Shown here in pieces: positions 51,266 through 60,804 of a stretch of 64,000 nucleotides of DNA. The position numbers and the translations under genes were made by a program. The DNA comes from Rhodovulum sulfidophilum (GTDB taxonomy: Bacteria; Pseudomonadota; Alphaproteobacteria; Rhodobacterales; Rhodobacteraceae). Below the pieces are notes generated by a model. That model saw only the letters and a list, made by a program, of their open reading frames with translations. It did no database searches and was not told the origin of the DNA. Where the stretch lies: contig QFPW01000001.1 in the NCBI GenBank assembly GCA_003241785.1, positions 310,001-374,000 on the forward strand, written 5' to 3'. Position 1 is the first letter of the stretch, and the number at the start of each line of letters is the position of its first letter.

Positions 51266-52465
51266 TTATTCCGCCGCGAGCGCCATCTGCCGGGTGTCGC
51301 GGCTTTCGCGATACCAGGTCTGGGCGGCCGCGACGCCGGAGCCGAGTTCGATCGTGGCGCCCGCGTCGACCAGCGCCATTTCCGCCGCCGAGATCGCGGC
51401 GAGGCACATGACGTCGTTGAGGTCGCCGAGGTGGCCGATGCGGAAGACCTTGCCCGCGAGCGGGCCGAGGCCGGTGCCGAGCGAGGTGTTGTAGTTGACA
51501 TAGGCGCCCCGGATCACGTCGCGGGCGTCGACCTCGGGCGGCACGCGGATCGCGGAGACCGTGTCGGAGTAGAGCTTGCAATGTTCGGCGACGAGGTCGT
51601 AGCCCCAGGCGCCGACCGCGCGGCGCACGCCCTCGGCGAGGCGGCGGTGGCGGGCGAAGACGTTCTCGAGCCCCTCCTGGAACAGCCGGTCGAGCGACTT
51701 CCTGAGCCCGTGGAAAAGCTGGGTCGGCGGGGTGTAGGGGAAGTAGCCGTCGGCGTTGACGCCGGTCATGTCCTCGAAGCGGAAATAGGCGCGCGGCAGC
51801 GTCGCCCGGCGCGAGGCGGACATCGCCTTGTCGGAGACGGCGAGCACGCCGAGGCCCGCGGGCAGCATCAGGCCCTTCTGCGAACCGGTCACCGCGAGGT
51901 CGACCCGCCATTCGTCCATGCGGAAGTCGATCGAAGCGATCGAGGAGACGCCGTCCACGAAGAGCAGCGCCTCGTGATAGACGTCGTCCATCACCGCGCG
52001 GACCGCCGCGACGTCGGAGGTGACGCCGGTCGCGGTCTCGTTATGGGTGACGAAGACCGCCTTGATCCTGCCCTCGGCGTCGTTGCCGAGGATGCGGGCG
52101 AATTCTGAGACCGGGGTGCCGGCGCCCCAGGGGACGTCGATCAGCTCGACCTCGAGCCCGAGCTGCTCGGCCATCCGGGCCCAGAGCATCGAGAACTGCC
52201 CCTTGCGGGCCATCAGCACGCGGTCGCCGGGGTTCAGCGTGTTCATGATCGCCGCTTCCCAGGCGCCGGTGCCCGAGCCGGGGTAGAGGATGACGGTACC
52301 ATTCGCCGTCTTGAAGACCTTCCGGAGGTCGGAGAAGAGACCAAGGGTCAGATCCCCGAAATCGGGCGCGCGCATGTCCTGCATCGGCACGTTCATCGCC
52401 TGGCGCACCACTTCGGGAACGTTGGTCGGCCCGGGGATGGCCAGATGGGTGATGCCGGTTTTCAT
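51266..52465 (-). CDS. sgaA: Serine-glyoxylate aminotransferase
   Basis: PLP enzyme of fold type I class V that moves the amino group of serine to glyoxylate, giving hydroxypyruvate and glycine. 399 aa from ATG 52463-52465 (MKTGITHLAIPGPTNVP). ILYPGSGTGAWEAAIMNTLNPGD, FVTHNETATGVTSD, ALLFVDGVSSIASIDFRMDEW (PLP Asp) and LAVTGSQKGLMLPAGL (Schiff-base Lys) are visible. It could equally prefer aspartate as in BhcA of the beta-hydroxyaspartate cycle, but no bhcBCD genes adjoin. First gene of the sgaA-mtkAB operon; GGAGAAG precedes the start. Confidence 0.9.
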   Translation of the reverse strand: MKTGITHLAIPGPTNVPEVVRQAMNVPMQDMRAPDFGDLTLGLFSDLRKVFKTANGTVILYPGSGTGAWEAAIMNTLNPGDRVLMARKGQFSMLWARMAEQLGLEVELIDVPWGAGTPVSEFARILGNDAEGRIKAVFVTHNETATGVTSDVAAVRAVMDDVYHEALLFVDGVSSIASIDFRMDEWRVDLAVTGSQKGLMLPAGLGVLAVSDKAMSASRRATLPRAYFRFEDMTGVNADGYFPYTPPTQLFHGLRKSLDRLFQEGLENVFARHRRLAEGVRRAVGAWGYDLVAEHCKLYSDTVSAIRVPPEVDARDVIRGAYVNYNTSLGTGLGPLAGKVFRIGHLGDLNDVMCLAAISAAEMALVDAGATIELGSGVAAAQTWYRESRDTRQMALAAE

Positions 52466-52562
52466 AGTCTTCTTCTCCTCCTGTCGACCCATTCACGGGG
52501 GACTGTGCGGAGGCAGTTCTGCGCGCAAATCCGGCGCGGCCCAAAGGAATCCGGGTCATGTT

Positions 52563-52614
52563 GTAAATGCGAGAATTTACATGTTTGCAGACATGTAATA
52601 TTGTTAAGAAACAA
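52563..52614 (+). promoter_or_regulatory. Three stacked dyads before the RamB-like regulator
   Basis: GTAAAT-N6-ATTTAC (52563-52580), ACATGT-TTGCAG-ACATGT (52579-52596, two ACATGT palindromes) and TTGTT-AAGA-AACAA (52601-52614) lie in one AT-rich patch between sgaA and its divergent regulator. The middle dyad contains TTTGCA, a core seen in RamB-type sites. Confidence 0.5.
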
Positions 52615-52634
52615 TGTTGCGAGGCACAAAAGCC

Positions 52635-54047
52635 ATGCATAAGACCTTCGTCGGACCCCGTCTGCGGCGCCTCCGGACCGACCGCGGCGAGACGCAGACC
52701 CAGATGGCGCGCAACCTCGGCATCAGCGCGGCTTACGTCAATCTCCTTGAAAACAATCAGAGAAGTGTCTCGGTCCAGGTGATGCTGCGGCTGTTCGAGA
52801 CCTATGGGGTCGACTGGCGCGACATCGCGGAGGACGAAACGACCACCGTTCTCGCCGACCTCAGGGCGATGACGCAGGACCCGATCTTCGAAAGCTGCCG
52901 CCCGGATCTTTCGCAGCTGCGCGCGTCGCTGGTGCATTGCCCGACGCTCGCGACCGCCTTCCTGAAGCTGCACAGCCTCTACCGCAGCGCCAGCGAGCAG
53001 CTGCTCAGCATCGGCGACGCGGAGCCCGGCGAGAGCACGGTCCTCGTCACCACCGCGCCGGAAACCTCTGTGCACAATTTCTTCCGGCGCAACCGCAACT
53101 ATTTCCGCGAGCTCGAGGAGGCGGCCGACGCCTTCTGGGAGGGGACCGTCCCCGAGGCGGACGAGATCTACTCCTACCTGAAGTTCCGGCTGAGGAAGTC
53201 GCTCGGCCTGTCGGTGCGCATGGTCGCGGTCGAGGACCTGCCGCATACGCTGCGCCGCTATGACGAGCGCGTGGGCGAGATCCAGCTCTCGATGGCGCTC
53301 GACCATCCGAATCGGGTCTTCCAGCTCGCGCATATGTACGGGCTGCTCGCGCTCGGCCCGGTGCTCGACCAGACGCTGGGCCGTTCGGAGATGACCGGGG
53401 AGCGCGAGCTCGGCCGCTGCCGGGTCGAGCTCTGCAACTATTTCGCCGCCGCCGCGCTGATGCCCTACGACGCCTTCCTGGCCGAGGCGCGGGCCAGCAA
53501 ATACGACATGGACCACCTCGCCACCCGATTCGGCGTCAGCTTCGAGCAGGCCTGCCATCGCGCGACCACGCTGAACCGCGAGGGCGCGCAGGGGGTGCCG
53601 TTCTTCTTCCTCCGGATCGACAAGGCCGGCAACGTGTCGAAGCGGTTCAACGCGACCGACTTCCACCTCGCGGAATTCGGCGGCGCCTGCCCCCGGCTCG
53701 ACATCCACACCGCCTTCCGCGTTCCGGGCCGGATCATGCCGCAATTCGTCGAAATGCCGGACCAGAGCCAGTACTTCACCTTCAGCCGCACCGTCGACCG
53801 GCCGTCCTTCGAGCGGCACAGCCAGGACAACCGTTTGGCGGTCACCCTCGGCTGCACCGTCGAGCACGCGACGGAGATCTGCTACGCCGAGGACTACAAC
53901 GTCGACGGCAGAACCCGGCTCACACCGATCGGGATCAACTGCCGCGTGTGTCCGCGGCAGAATTGTGATCAACGCGCATATCAGGCTACAATCGTAAGCC
54001 AACCAGTCGATGCGATGCGCCGAGGTGCGACTCGATTCGACAGTTGA
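52635..54047 (+). CDS. XRE-type RamB/ScfR-like regulator of C2 or acyl-CoA metabolism
   Basis: 470-aa regulator: N-terminal XRE helix-turn-helix (LRTDRGETQTQMARNLGISAAYVNLLENNQR), an IrrE/peptidase-like central region (residues ~150-320) without an intact HExxH, and a C-terminal domain with conserved cysteines (AFGG-type EFGGACPRLDI, VTLGCTVEHATEICYA, NCRVCPRQNCDQRA). This layout is the short-chain fatty acyl regulator family (RamB, MccR, ScfR). The ATG at 52635 (MHKTFVGPRL) was chosen. It diverges from sgaA-mtkAB; RamB proteins control acetyl-CoA assimilation genes in relatives, so control of this operon is likely but inferred. Confidence 0.9.
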   Translation: MHKTFVGPRLRRLRTDRGETQTQMARNLGISAAYVNLLENNQRSVSVQVMLRLFETYGVDWRDIAEDETTTVLADLRAMTQDPIFESCRPDLSQLRASLVHCPTLATAFLKLHSLYRSASEQLLSIGDAEPGESTVLVTTAPETSVHNFFRRNRNYFRELEEAADAFWEGTVPEADEIYSYLKFRLRKSLGLSVRMVAVEDLPHTLRRYDERVGEIQLSMALDHPNRVFQLAHMYGLLALGPVLDQTLGRSEMTGERELGRCRVELCNYFAAAALMPYDAFLAEARASKYDMDHLATRFGVSFEQACHRATTLNREGAQGVPFFFLRIDKAGNVSKRFNATDFHLAEFGGACPRLDIHTAFRVPGRIMPQFVEMPDQSQYFTFSRTVDRPSFERHSQDNRLAVTLGCTVEHATEICYAEDYNVDGRTRLTPIGINCRVCPRQNCDQRAYQATIVSQPVDAMRRGATRFDS

Positions 54048-54408
54048 CCGCGAGTGGCGCGCCAATCAGCGACATTGTTGCACATATGCTGTCCAGCACG
54101 GGGAAAATCTGCCATTTGTCGCGGCATTTATGCTGCGACGCACACAAAAATGTCCGTCTGACCAATCCGGGCTGCGAAAACTCTGGACAGAAGATTGTCG
54201 TGGTGCGAGTTTGCCTGTGTCACGGCGGTGACATGAAGTCAGCCTAAAAGGTGATCGTCCAGGCGGTGTGTTGTGCCTGGGTGGAGTAAGGGCCAGCGCC
54301 GGAAGCGGAGTTGGTGATGAGTACCGAGTGACGTTGTATGCCGGTCGTGTTGTGAGAACGGCGTGAGTGCCATTTGTGAAGCGGTCTGAGGACAGGGGGG
54401 GCCTTGCT
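54048..54408. other. Gene-poor stretch with atypical composition
   Basis: No gene is supported in these 361 bases. G+C is clearly lower than around it. The minus strand carries an open frame without a start, ending at 54244 (...GAGPYSTQAQHTAWTITF), which has protein-like composition and may be a remnant. GCGGTCTGA (54381-54389) pairs with TCAGACCGC (54409-54417) across the allA stop and may be the operon terminator. Confidence 0.5.
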
Positions 54409-54899
54409 TCAGACCGCGTTTACAATCCAGGGGTCCGCGTAGGTATATTCCTCGAGGTTGACCCCTTCCCCCGCCCGATCGACGATCAGGAAATTCGCGG
54501 CCCGGCCAAGCGGCGTCAGCACGCCGTGCCAGGTATTCCTCAGATAGTTCACGCCCTGCCCCGGCGCGGTCAGGAAGGCGCGCGGCCGGCCCGGCGTCCC
54601 GTCCTCGTCCGGCGCCACGATGACGAGGAACGGATCCTCGGTCATCGGCACGAAGGCCTGGCTGCCGAGCGGATGCCGCTCGACCAGCGTGAGGCTCAGC
54701 GGCAGCGCGTAGGGCCGGCCGAAGCCGACCGAGATGTTGACCCGCGCCGCCGGCCCGGTGAACTCCATCCGCGCGAGATCGTGGAAACGGTCGCACATCC
54801 CGCCGTTGATCTGGAAGCTCGGCGCGCCCCGCGCCTCGATCACGTCGCCGAAGGGCGCGAAGGCCTCGGCGGTCAGCGGCTCCGCCGCGATCACGCGGC

Positions 54900-54903
<4 letters not shown>
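54409..54903 (-). CDS. allA: Ureidoglycolate lyase
   Basis: Cleaves ureidoglycolate to glyoxylate and urea, the last allantoin step. 164 aa; the start is GTG at 54901-54903 (VSRVIAAEPLTAEAFAPFGDVI), overlapping the allE stop (GTGA). Motifs: FGDVIEARGAPSFQINGG, FGRPYALPLSLTLVERHPLGSQAFVP (metal-binding cupin strand), NYLRNTWHGVLTPL and the NFLIVDRAGEGVNLEEY end. Third gene of the puuE-allE-allA operon. Its glyoxylate product can feed SgaA next door. Confidence 0.95.
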
Positions 54904-55747
<844 letters not shown>

Positions 55748-55751
<4 letters not shown>

Positions 55752-57166
55752 GGCAGCATGTCCTTGAGACGCAGGAGCGCGATGCGCTCGACCTGTTCGC
55801 AGGCGGTGGCGAATTCCGCGGGGCGGTCGTTCGAGATCCGCCGCTTGAACGCGGCGAGGATATCCGATTTGCCGAGGCCCCGCACCGCGATGATGAAGGG
55901 AAAGCCGAACTTCGCCACATAGGCCTCGTTCAGCCGGGTGAACTCCTCCCGCTCGGCGTCGGTCAGCGAATCGAGCCCGGCGCCTGCCTGCTCGGCGGTC
56001 GATTCCGCCGTCAGCCGCTTCGCCGCCGCGAGCTTGCCCGCGAGATCGGGATGCGCGGTCAGCACGCCCAGCCGCTCCTCCTCGGAGGCGGAGCGGAACA
56101 TCCGGGCGAGGGCGCTGTGCAGCCCGACGGCGGTGTCATGCGCGGGACCGAGCTCCAGCTCCCAGGCCCGTTCGGGGATCCAGGGCGAATGCTCGAAGAC
56201 GCCGCCGAACCGCGCCACGAAGGCGTCGCGGTCGAGCAGCGTCGGCGTGCCGGTCGCGAGCACCGGGGCGGGATGGGTCTTCGCCCAGTGCTCGGCGATC
56301 TCGATCCGGCGCGGGATCCAGACCTTGTCGTGCGAAAGCACGTAGTCGATGAACCTCGCGAGCCCCGCGGCCCGGCCCGGCCGGCCGATCAGCCGGCAGT
56401 GCAGGCCGACCGAGAGCATCTTCGGGCTGCCCGCCTCGCCCTCGGCGTAGAGCACGTCGAACGTGTCCTTCAGATAGCCGAAGAACTCGTTCGAGGTGGT
56501 GAAAGTCCCGGCCGAGAACCGCATGTCGTTGGTCTCAAGCGAATAGGGGATGATCAGCTGCTGCCGGCCGGCGTGCTCGCGCCAGTAGGGCAGGTCGTCG
56601 TCGTAGGTGTCGGAGACATAGTCGAAGAGCCCGGTCTCGCTGACGAGATCCACGGTGTGGATCGAGGTCCGGCCGGTGTACCAGCCGCGCGGCGGCTCGC
56701 CGACCACCTCGGTGTGCAGCCGGATCGCCTCGAGGACATGCGCCTGCTCCTCCTCGCGGGTGTAGCCGCGGTAGTTGATCCACTTCAGCCCGTGCGAGGC
56801 GATTTCCCAGCCCGCCTCCTTCATCGCCGCGACCTGGGCCGGCGAGCGCGCCAGCGCGTCGGCGACGCCGTAGATGGTGAGCGGCACGCCGCGGGAGACG
56901 AACATGTCGCGCAGCCGCCAGAATCCGGCGCGGGCGCCGTATTCGTACATCGATTCCATGTTCCAGTGCCGCTGGCCCGGCCAGGGCTCGGCGCCGGCGA
57001 TGTCGCTGAGGAAGGCCTCCGAGGCGGCGTCGCCGTGGAGGATCGAGTTCTCGCCGCCCTCCTCGTAATTCAGCACGAACTGCACGGCGATATGCGCGCC
57101 GCCGGGCCAGTCCGCCTTCGGGGGATGCGCGCCGTAGCCCTGCATGTTCCTGGGATATCGATTCAC
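55748..57166 (-). CDS. puuE: Allantoinase PuuE fused to OHCU decarboxylase UraD
   Basis: Two-domain urate-pathway enzyme of 472 aa. Residues 1-300 are the PuuE polysaccharide-deacetylase-like allantoinase (RYPRNMQGYG, FVLNYEEGGENSILHGD, EIASHGLKWINY, WYTGRTSIHT), which opens allantoin to allantoate without the metal site of classic AllB. Residues ~308-472 are OHCU decarboxylase (FVARFGGVFEHSPWIPERAW, AHPDLAGKL with catalytic His 372, FGFPFIIAVRGLGK). The order in the chain is reversed relative to the reaction order. I take GTG 57164-57166, 8 bases after GGGGG and matching family N-termini; ATG 57197-57199 would add 11 residues. First gene before allE and allA. Confidence 0.93.
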
Positions 57167-57225
57167 GCCTGGGCCCCCGTGCTTGTCCGTACCGTCCATA
57201 TGTAATGGACCGGATTGGCCTTGCC

Positions 57226-57244
57226 TTTCAAAAACTTCTTGAAG
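57226..57244. promoter_or_regulatory. TTTCA-N9-TGAA site between puuE-uraD and uraH
   Basis: TTTCAA-AAACTTC-TTGAAG matches the site at 58637-58655 in the shared frame TTTCA-N9-TGAA. It lies between divergent promoters of the puuE-allE-allA operon and uraH, so the LysR protein encoded next door could control both. Confidence 0.45.
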
Positions 57245-57319
57245 CAATTTCTGTGGGGCGAAGTCTGGTTCCCCAGGCTGCGCCGGGGCACGGTGATCAC
57301 GAGGCGAAGGAGAGCGGTG

Positions 57320-57685
57320 ATGGCGGGAAGCGACGGCTATGTGACGACCCATGTGCTCGACGCGGCGCGCGGCTGTCCGGCGCAGGGGATGGTGATCGAG
57401 CTCTACCGGATCAGCGGCGAGACGCGCGCGCTGGTGCGCCGGGTCGTGACCAACGACGACGGCCGCACCGACGCGCCGGTGATCCCGAAGGGCGAGGTCG
57501 AGGCCGGCGTCTACGAGCTCGTCTTCCACGCCGGCGACTATCTCGACCACGCGGGCGTGGCGACCGAGAGCCCGAAATTCCTCGACCTGATCCCGATCCG
57601 CTTCGGCGTGGCCGACACGGCGGCGCATTACCACGTGCCGCTCCTGCTCTCGCCCTACAGCTACTCGACCTACCGCGGCAGCTGA
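57320..57685 (+). CDS. uraH: 5-hydroxyisourate hydrolase
   Basis: Transthyretin-like enzyme that hydrolyses 5-hydroxyisourate to OHCU, the second urate step. 121 aa from ATG 57320 (MAGSDGYVTTHVLDAARG), with AAGGAG upstream. The catalytic His in THVLD, the Arg in RTDAPVI, HYHVPLLLSPYSYSTYRGS with the C-terminal YRGS are all present. The 3' end overlaps the convergent LysR gene by 16 bases. It sits between the allantoin operon and its regulator. Confidence 0.97.
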   Translation: MAGSDGYVTTHVLDAARGCPAQGMVIELYRISGETRALVRRVVTNDDGRTDAPVIPKGEVEAGVYELVFHAGDYLDHAGVATESPKFLDLIPIRFGVADTAAHYHVPLLLSPYSYSTYRGS

Positions 57686-58605
57686 GCCGTCTCGGCGGCC
57701 TGGGCCGCGAGGGCCTTGCGGCAGGCCGCGACCATGAAATCGATGAAGACCCGCGCCTTCGGGTCCTGCAGCCGCTTGTGCGGGAAGAGGCAGGCGAGCG
57801 TCGCGTCGAAGGGTGGCGTCTCGACCGCGACCGGGACGAGCCGGCCCGCGGCCAGATGCCGCGCCACCTCGAAGACCGGCTTCAGGATGATGCCATGCCC
57901 CGCCAGCGCCCAGCCGGTCAAGACGTCGCCGTCGTCCGACTCGTAGCCGCCCGAGACCTCGAACCGCCGCGGTCCCTCGGGCGTCGCCAGCGTCCAGACG
58001 AACTCCTGCGCGCCGGGGAAGCGCAGCAGCAGGCAGTCGTGTCCGCCCTCGACCAGATCCCGCCCCGAGCGCGGCATGCCGCGGCGCGCGACATATTCGG
58101 GCGCGGCGCAGAGGATTCGCGGGCATTCCGCGATCACCCGGATGCGCAGGCTCGATTCCTCGGGCGTGCCGAGCAGGAAGGCGAGGTCGAGCCCTTCCGC
58201 CGTCAGGTCGAGCCGCCGGTCCGAGAGGCGCAGCCGGATCTCGACCTTGGGATAGCGCGCGCGGAACTCGGGAATGAGGGGCGCGATCAGCCGCTTGCCG
58301 AGCCCGAGCGGCGCCGCGACGTAGAGCGAGCCGCGCGGCTCGCGGGTCGCGTCCGAGATCGCCGCCTCGGCCTCCTCGATCGTCTCGAGGATCCGTCGCG
58401 CGCCCTTGTAGAAGATCCCGCCCTGCTCGGTCGGCTGCAGGCTGCGCGTGGTGCGCGCGAAGAGCCGCACGCCAAGGTGCTTCTCGAGCTCGCCGATCCG
58501 CGCGCTGGCCACCGCCGCGGAGACGCGCTGGTCGCGCGCGGCCGCCGACATGCTGCCGAGCTCGTAGACGCGGACGAAGGTCTTCAGGTTGTTCACATAG
58601 GACAT
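57670..58605 (-). CDS. LysR-type regulator of the urate genes (inferred)
   Basis: 311-aa transcription factor: N-terminal helix-turn-helix (FVRVYELGSMSAAARDQRVSAAVASARIGELEKHLGVRLF), then the inducer-binding domain (LYVAAPLGLGKRLIAPLIPEF...). It is enclosed by urate genes and diverges from puuD with 123 bases between, the standard LysR layout. A 19-bp interrupted palindrome at 58637-58655 lies in that gap. Ligand could be urate or an allantoin intermediate; not shown. Confidence 0.88.
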   Translation of the reverse strand: MSYVNNLKTFVRVYELGSMSAAARDQRVSAAVASARIGELEKHLGVRLFARTTRSLQPTEQGGIFYKGARRILETIEEAEAAISDATREPRGSLYVAAPLGLGKRLIAPLIPEFRARYPKVEIRLRLSDRRLDLTAEGLDLAFLLGTPEESSLRIRVIAECPRILCAAPEYVARRGMPRSGRDLVEGGHDCLLLRFPGAQEFVWTLATPEGPRRFEVSGGYESDDGDVLTGWALAGHGIILKPVFEVARHLAAGRLVPVAVETPPFDATLACLFPHKRLQDPKARVFIDFMVAACRKALAAQAAETAQLPR

Positions 58606-58636
58606 CTGGCCGCCCGCTGGATGCTTCGAACTCGAT

Positions 58637-58655
58637 TTTCAGGCAATAGCTGAAA
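58637..58655. promoter_or_regulatory. Interrupted palindrome between lysR gene and puuD
   Basis: TTTCAG-GCAATAG-CTGAAA, perfect 6-bp arms around 7 bases, placed 31 bases beyond the lysR-type start and 73 before puuD. A good candidate LysR operator for both directions. Confidence 0.6.
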
Positions 58656-58728
58656 CTGCGACGAATTTTACGGCGCTTGCAGGAAAATCGTTTTGTGTCA
58701 AGGTGGTGGCCCAAGCTGGAGGGTATGC

Positions 58729-59949
58729 ATGTACGAATTCGCCATTATCTGGGATTGGCTGGCGTTCGCCGTTCGCTGGCTCCATGTCATCACGGGTATA
58801 GCCTGGATCGGTTCTTCGTTTTACTTCGTGGCGCTCGATCTCGGACTGCGCAAGGCACCCGACATGCCCCCCGGCGCCCATGGCGAGGAATGGCAGGTTC
58901 ATGGCGGCGGATTCTATCACATCCAGAAGTATCTCGTCGCACCCGAGCGGCTTCCCGACCGGCTGGTCTGGTTCAAATGGGAAAGCTACGTCACCTGGCT
59001 TTCCGGCTTCGCGATGCTCTGCATCGTCTATTACGCGGGCGCCAACCTCTACCTGATCGATCGCGCCGTCCTCGACGTTCCGGCCCCGGTGGCGATCCTG
59101 ATCTCGATGGCCTCGCTCAGCATCGGCTGGCTCATCTACGACTATCTCTGCAAGTCGAAGCTGGCCGAAAGCCCGACGACGCTGATGATCCTGCTCTTCG
59201 GCGTGCTCGTCGTCATGGCCTACATGTACGTGCACCTCTTCACGGGCCGCGCCGCGCTCCTGCACCTCGGCGCCTTCACCGCGACGATCATGACCGCGAA
59301 CGTGTTCTTCGTCATCATGCCGAACCAGCGGATCGTCGTCGCCGACCTCAAGGCCGGCCGCGAGCCCGATCCGAAATACGGCAAGATCGCGAAGCTGCGC
59401 TCGACGCACAACAACTACCTGACGCTTCCCGTCCTGTTCCTGATGCTATCGAACCACTACCCGCTGGCCTTCGCCACCGAGTACAACTGGATCATCGCCT
59501 GCCTCGTCTTCCTCATGGGCGTGTTGATCCGGCACTACTTCAACACGGTTCACGCGCATAAGGGCAATCCGACCTGGACCTGGCTCGCCACGGCGGTGAT
59601 CTTCATCCTGATCATGTGGCTCTCGACCCAGCCGGGCAGCGAGCGGCCGGAGCTCGCGATGAGCCCGATCGAGGAGAAATTCGCCTCAGCGCAGGATTTC
59701 GAGCAGGTGGCGGACACCGTCCTCACCCGCTGCTCGATGTGCCACGCGCCGGAGCCGGGCTGGGAGGGCATCCACCACGCGCCGAAGGACGTGCTGCTCG
59801 ACACGCCGCAGCGGGTCGCCCAGCACGCCCGGGAGATCTACCTCCAGGCCGGCGTCAGCCATGCGATGCCGCCGGCCAATATCACTGAGATCCAGCCCGA
59901 GGAGCGCAAGCTGATCGTCGAGTGGTATCGCGCCGCGACCCAGGGCTGA
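58729..59949 (+). CDS. puuD: Membrane cytochrome c urate hydroxylase
   Basis: Oxidises urate to 5-hydroxyisourate with electrons passed to the respiratory chain, the alternative to soluble uricase. 406 aa from ATG 58729, with CTGGAGGG upstream. Residues 1-310 are about eight hydrophobic helices (DWLAFAVRWLHVITGIAWIGSSFYF, FHIQKYLVAPE-type GGGFYHIQKY, IMTANVFFVIMPNQR). The C-terminal periplasmic domain has one haem c site, CSMCHAPEPGWEG, with a possible Met ligand in SHAMPPANI. Completes the urate pathway of the locus. Confidence 0.95.
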   Translation: MYEFAIIWDWLAFAVRWLHVITGIAWIGSSFYFVALDLGLRKAPDMPPGAHGEEWQVHGGGFYHIQKYLVAPERLPDRLVWFKWESYVTWLSGFAMLCIVYYAGANLYLIDRAVLDVPAPVAILISMASLSIGWLIYDYLCKSKLAESPTTLMILLFGVLVVMAYMYVHLFTGRAALLHLGAFTATIMTANVFFVIMPNQRIVVADLKAGREPDPKYGKIAKLRSTHNNYLTLPVLFLMLSNHYPLAFATEYNWIIACLVFLMGVLIRHYFNTVHAHKGNPTWTWLATAVIFILIMWLSTQPGSERPELAMSPIEEKFASAQDFEQVADTVLTRCSMCHAPEPGWEGIHHAPKDVLLDTPQRVAQHAREIYLQAGVSHAMPPANITEIQPEERKLIVEWYRAATQG

Positions 59950-60142
59950 GCCCAACGCGGCGGCGCGACCGCGCGCCGCGCCGGACGATCCCCGGTGTGC
60001 CATCGTTGTCACGCGGCCGGCGCCACGCCGCCGCGTGACGAAATTGTGCTTCGGAGCCCGGGGGTTTTGCCCTACTGTCGTCTGGGGTTGGGTTGCGTGG
60101 CGACGCCTTGGCGACGCCCCGCGTGTTTGTCAGGATGCGTTC

Positions 60143-60718
60143 GTGAGTAGCAGAAACGTCGCGACACCCGCGCCGCCGGGCGATGGTTCCGGTCGGCGGG
60201 AGGAAGTCCGGGCCGGCTCGGTGACAGGGCCTTGGCGCGGCGAGGCCAAGGCGTCCGCGCCCGAGGAGGTCTTCGTTCCCGGCTGGAAAAGCCCGCCGCC
60301 CGGCGACGAGCTGCGCGCGCCGAAGCTGCGCAAGGGCGGCCTCGCCGTCATCGACGCGCCGGCGGAGCCGGTCCCCGAGCCCGAGGCGCGCGCCCCGGAG
60401 CCGGAGATCACGCCACCGTTCCCGGCCGCGCCAGGCGTCGATCGTCCGGCGGAGCTTCCCGCCGAGGCCGCGCTCCCGCCCGTCAAGGCGCTGCTCGCCA
60501 CGCCCGATTCCGCCACGGGGCGCGAAGCGCTCCCGCCGGGCCTCGCGGCCTGGACCGGTCCGGCCGCGCCGCCGGAGCGGTCGCGCCGCTCGGTCCTGCT
60601 CGCCTGCCTGATCGGCGCGGCGATCGCGGCGCTGATCGTCGCCCTCGCCTTCGCGTTCCGCCCGGCGATCCAGGCCGGCGCGCCGGCGCCCGCGGAAACG
60701 CCCGCCGCGACGGAGTAG
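60143..60718 (+). CDS. Proline/alanine-rich protein with one C-terminal membrane segment
   Basis: 191-aa protein of unknown function. I take the GTG at 60143 (VSSRNVATPAPPGDGSG) after CAGGA; an ATG at 60035 opens the same frame. The first ~150 residues are low-complexity, rich in Pro, Glu and Ala (PVPEPEARAPEPEITPPF). A single hydrophobic helix (VLLACLIGAAIAALIVALAFAF) near the C-terminus is preceded by RSRR, so the long part is probably cytosolic with a short external tail. It is convergent with the atp operon and shares the hairpin at 60753-60776. Confidence 0.6.
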   Translation: MSSRNVATPAPPGDGSGRREEVRAGSVTGPWRGEAKASAPEEVFVPGWKSPPPGDELRAPKLRKGGLAVIDAPAEPVPEPEARAPEPEITPPFPAAPGVDRPAELPAEAALPPVKALLATPDSATGREALPPGLAAWTGPAAPPERSRRSVLLACLIGAAIAALIVALAFAFRPAIQAGAPAPAETPAATE

Positions 60719-60748
60719 CCGGCTCTTCGCCGGCGTCGAGGACCCAAA

Positions 60749-60776
60749 AGAAAAAGGGCTCCGAAGGGAGCCCTTT
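60749..60776. terminator. Terminator of the atp operon
   Basis: AAAGGGCTCC (60753-60762), loop GAAG, GGAGCCCTTT (60767-60776), preceded by more A's on the left, which read as a T run on the minus strand. It lies 29 bases beyond the atpC stop and can also end the convergent proline-rich gene. Confidence 0.85.
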
Positions 60777-60804
60777 CCGTTTTCCGGCGTGTGGCGGCCC
60801 CGGA

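Noticed and set aside
52614..52634. Earlier ATG for the RamB-like regulator (seven extra residues)
   Set aside because: It begins at the edge of the third dyad and adds residues not seen in XRE-family starts; ATG 52635 fits better, though the choice is not certain.
54044..54247. 67-codon plus-strand frame after the RamB-like regulator
   Set aside because: No ribosome site, no homology, atypical composition; the region is better described as gene-poor.
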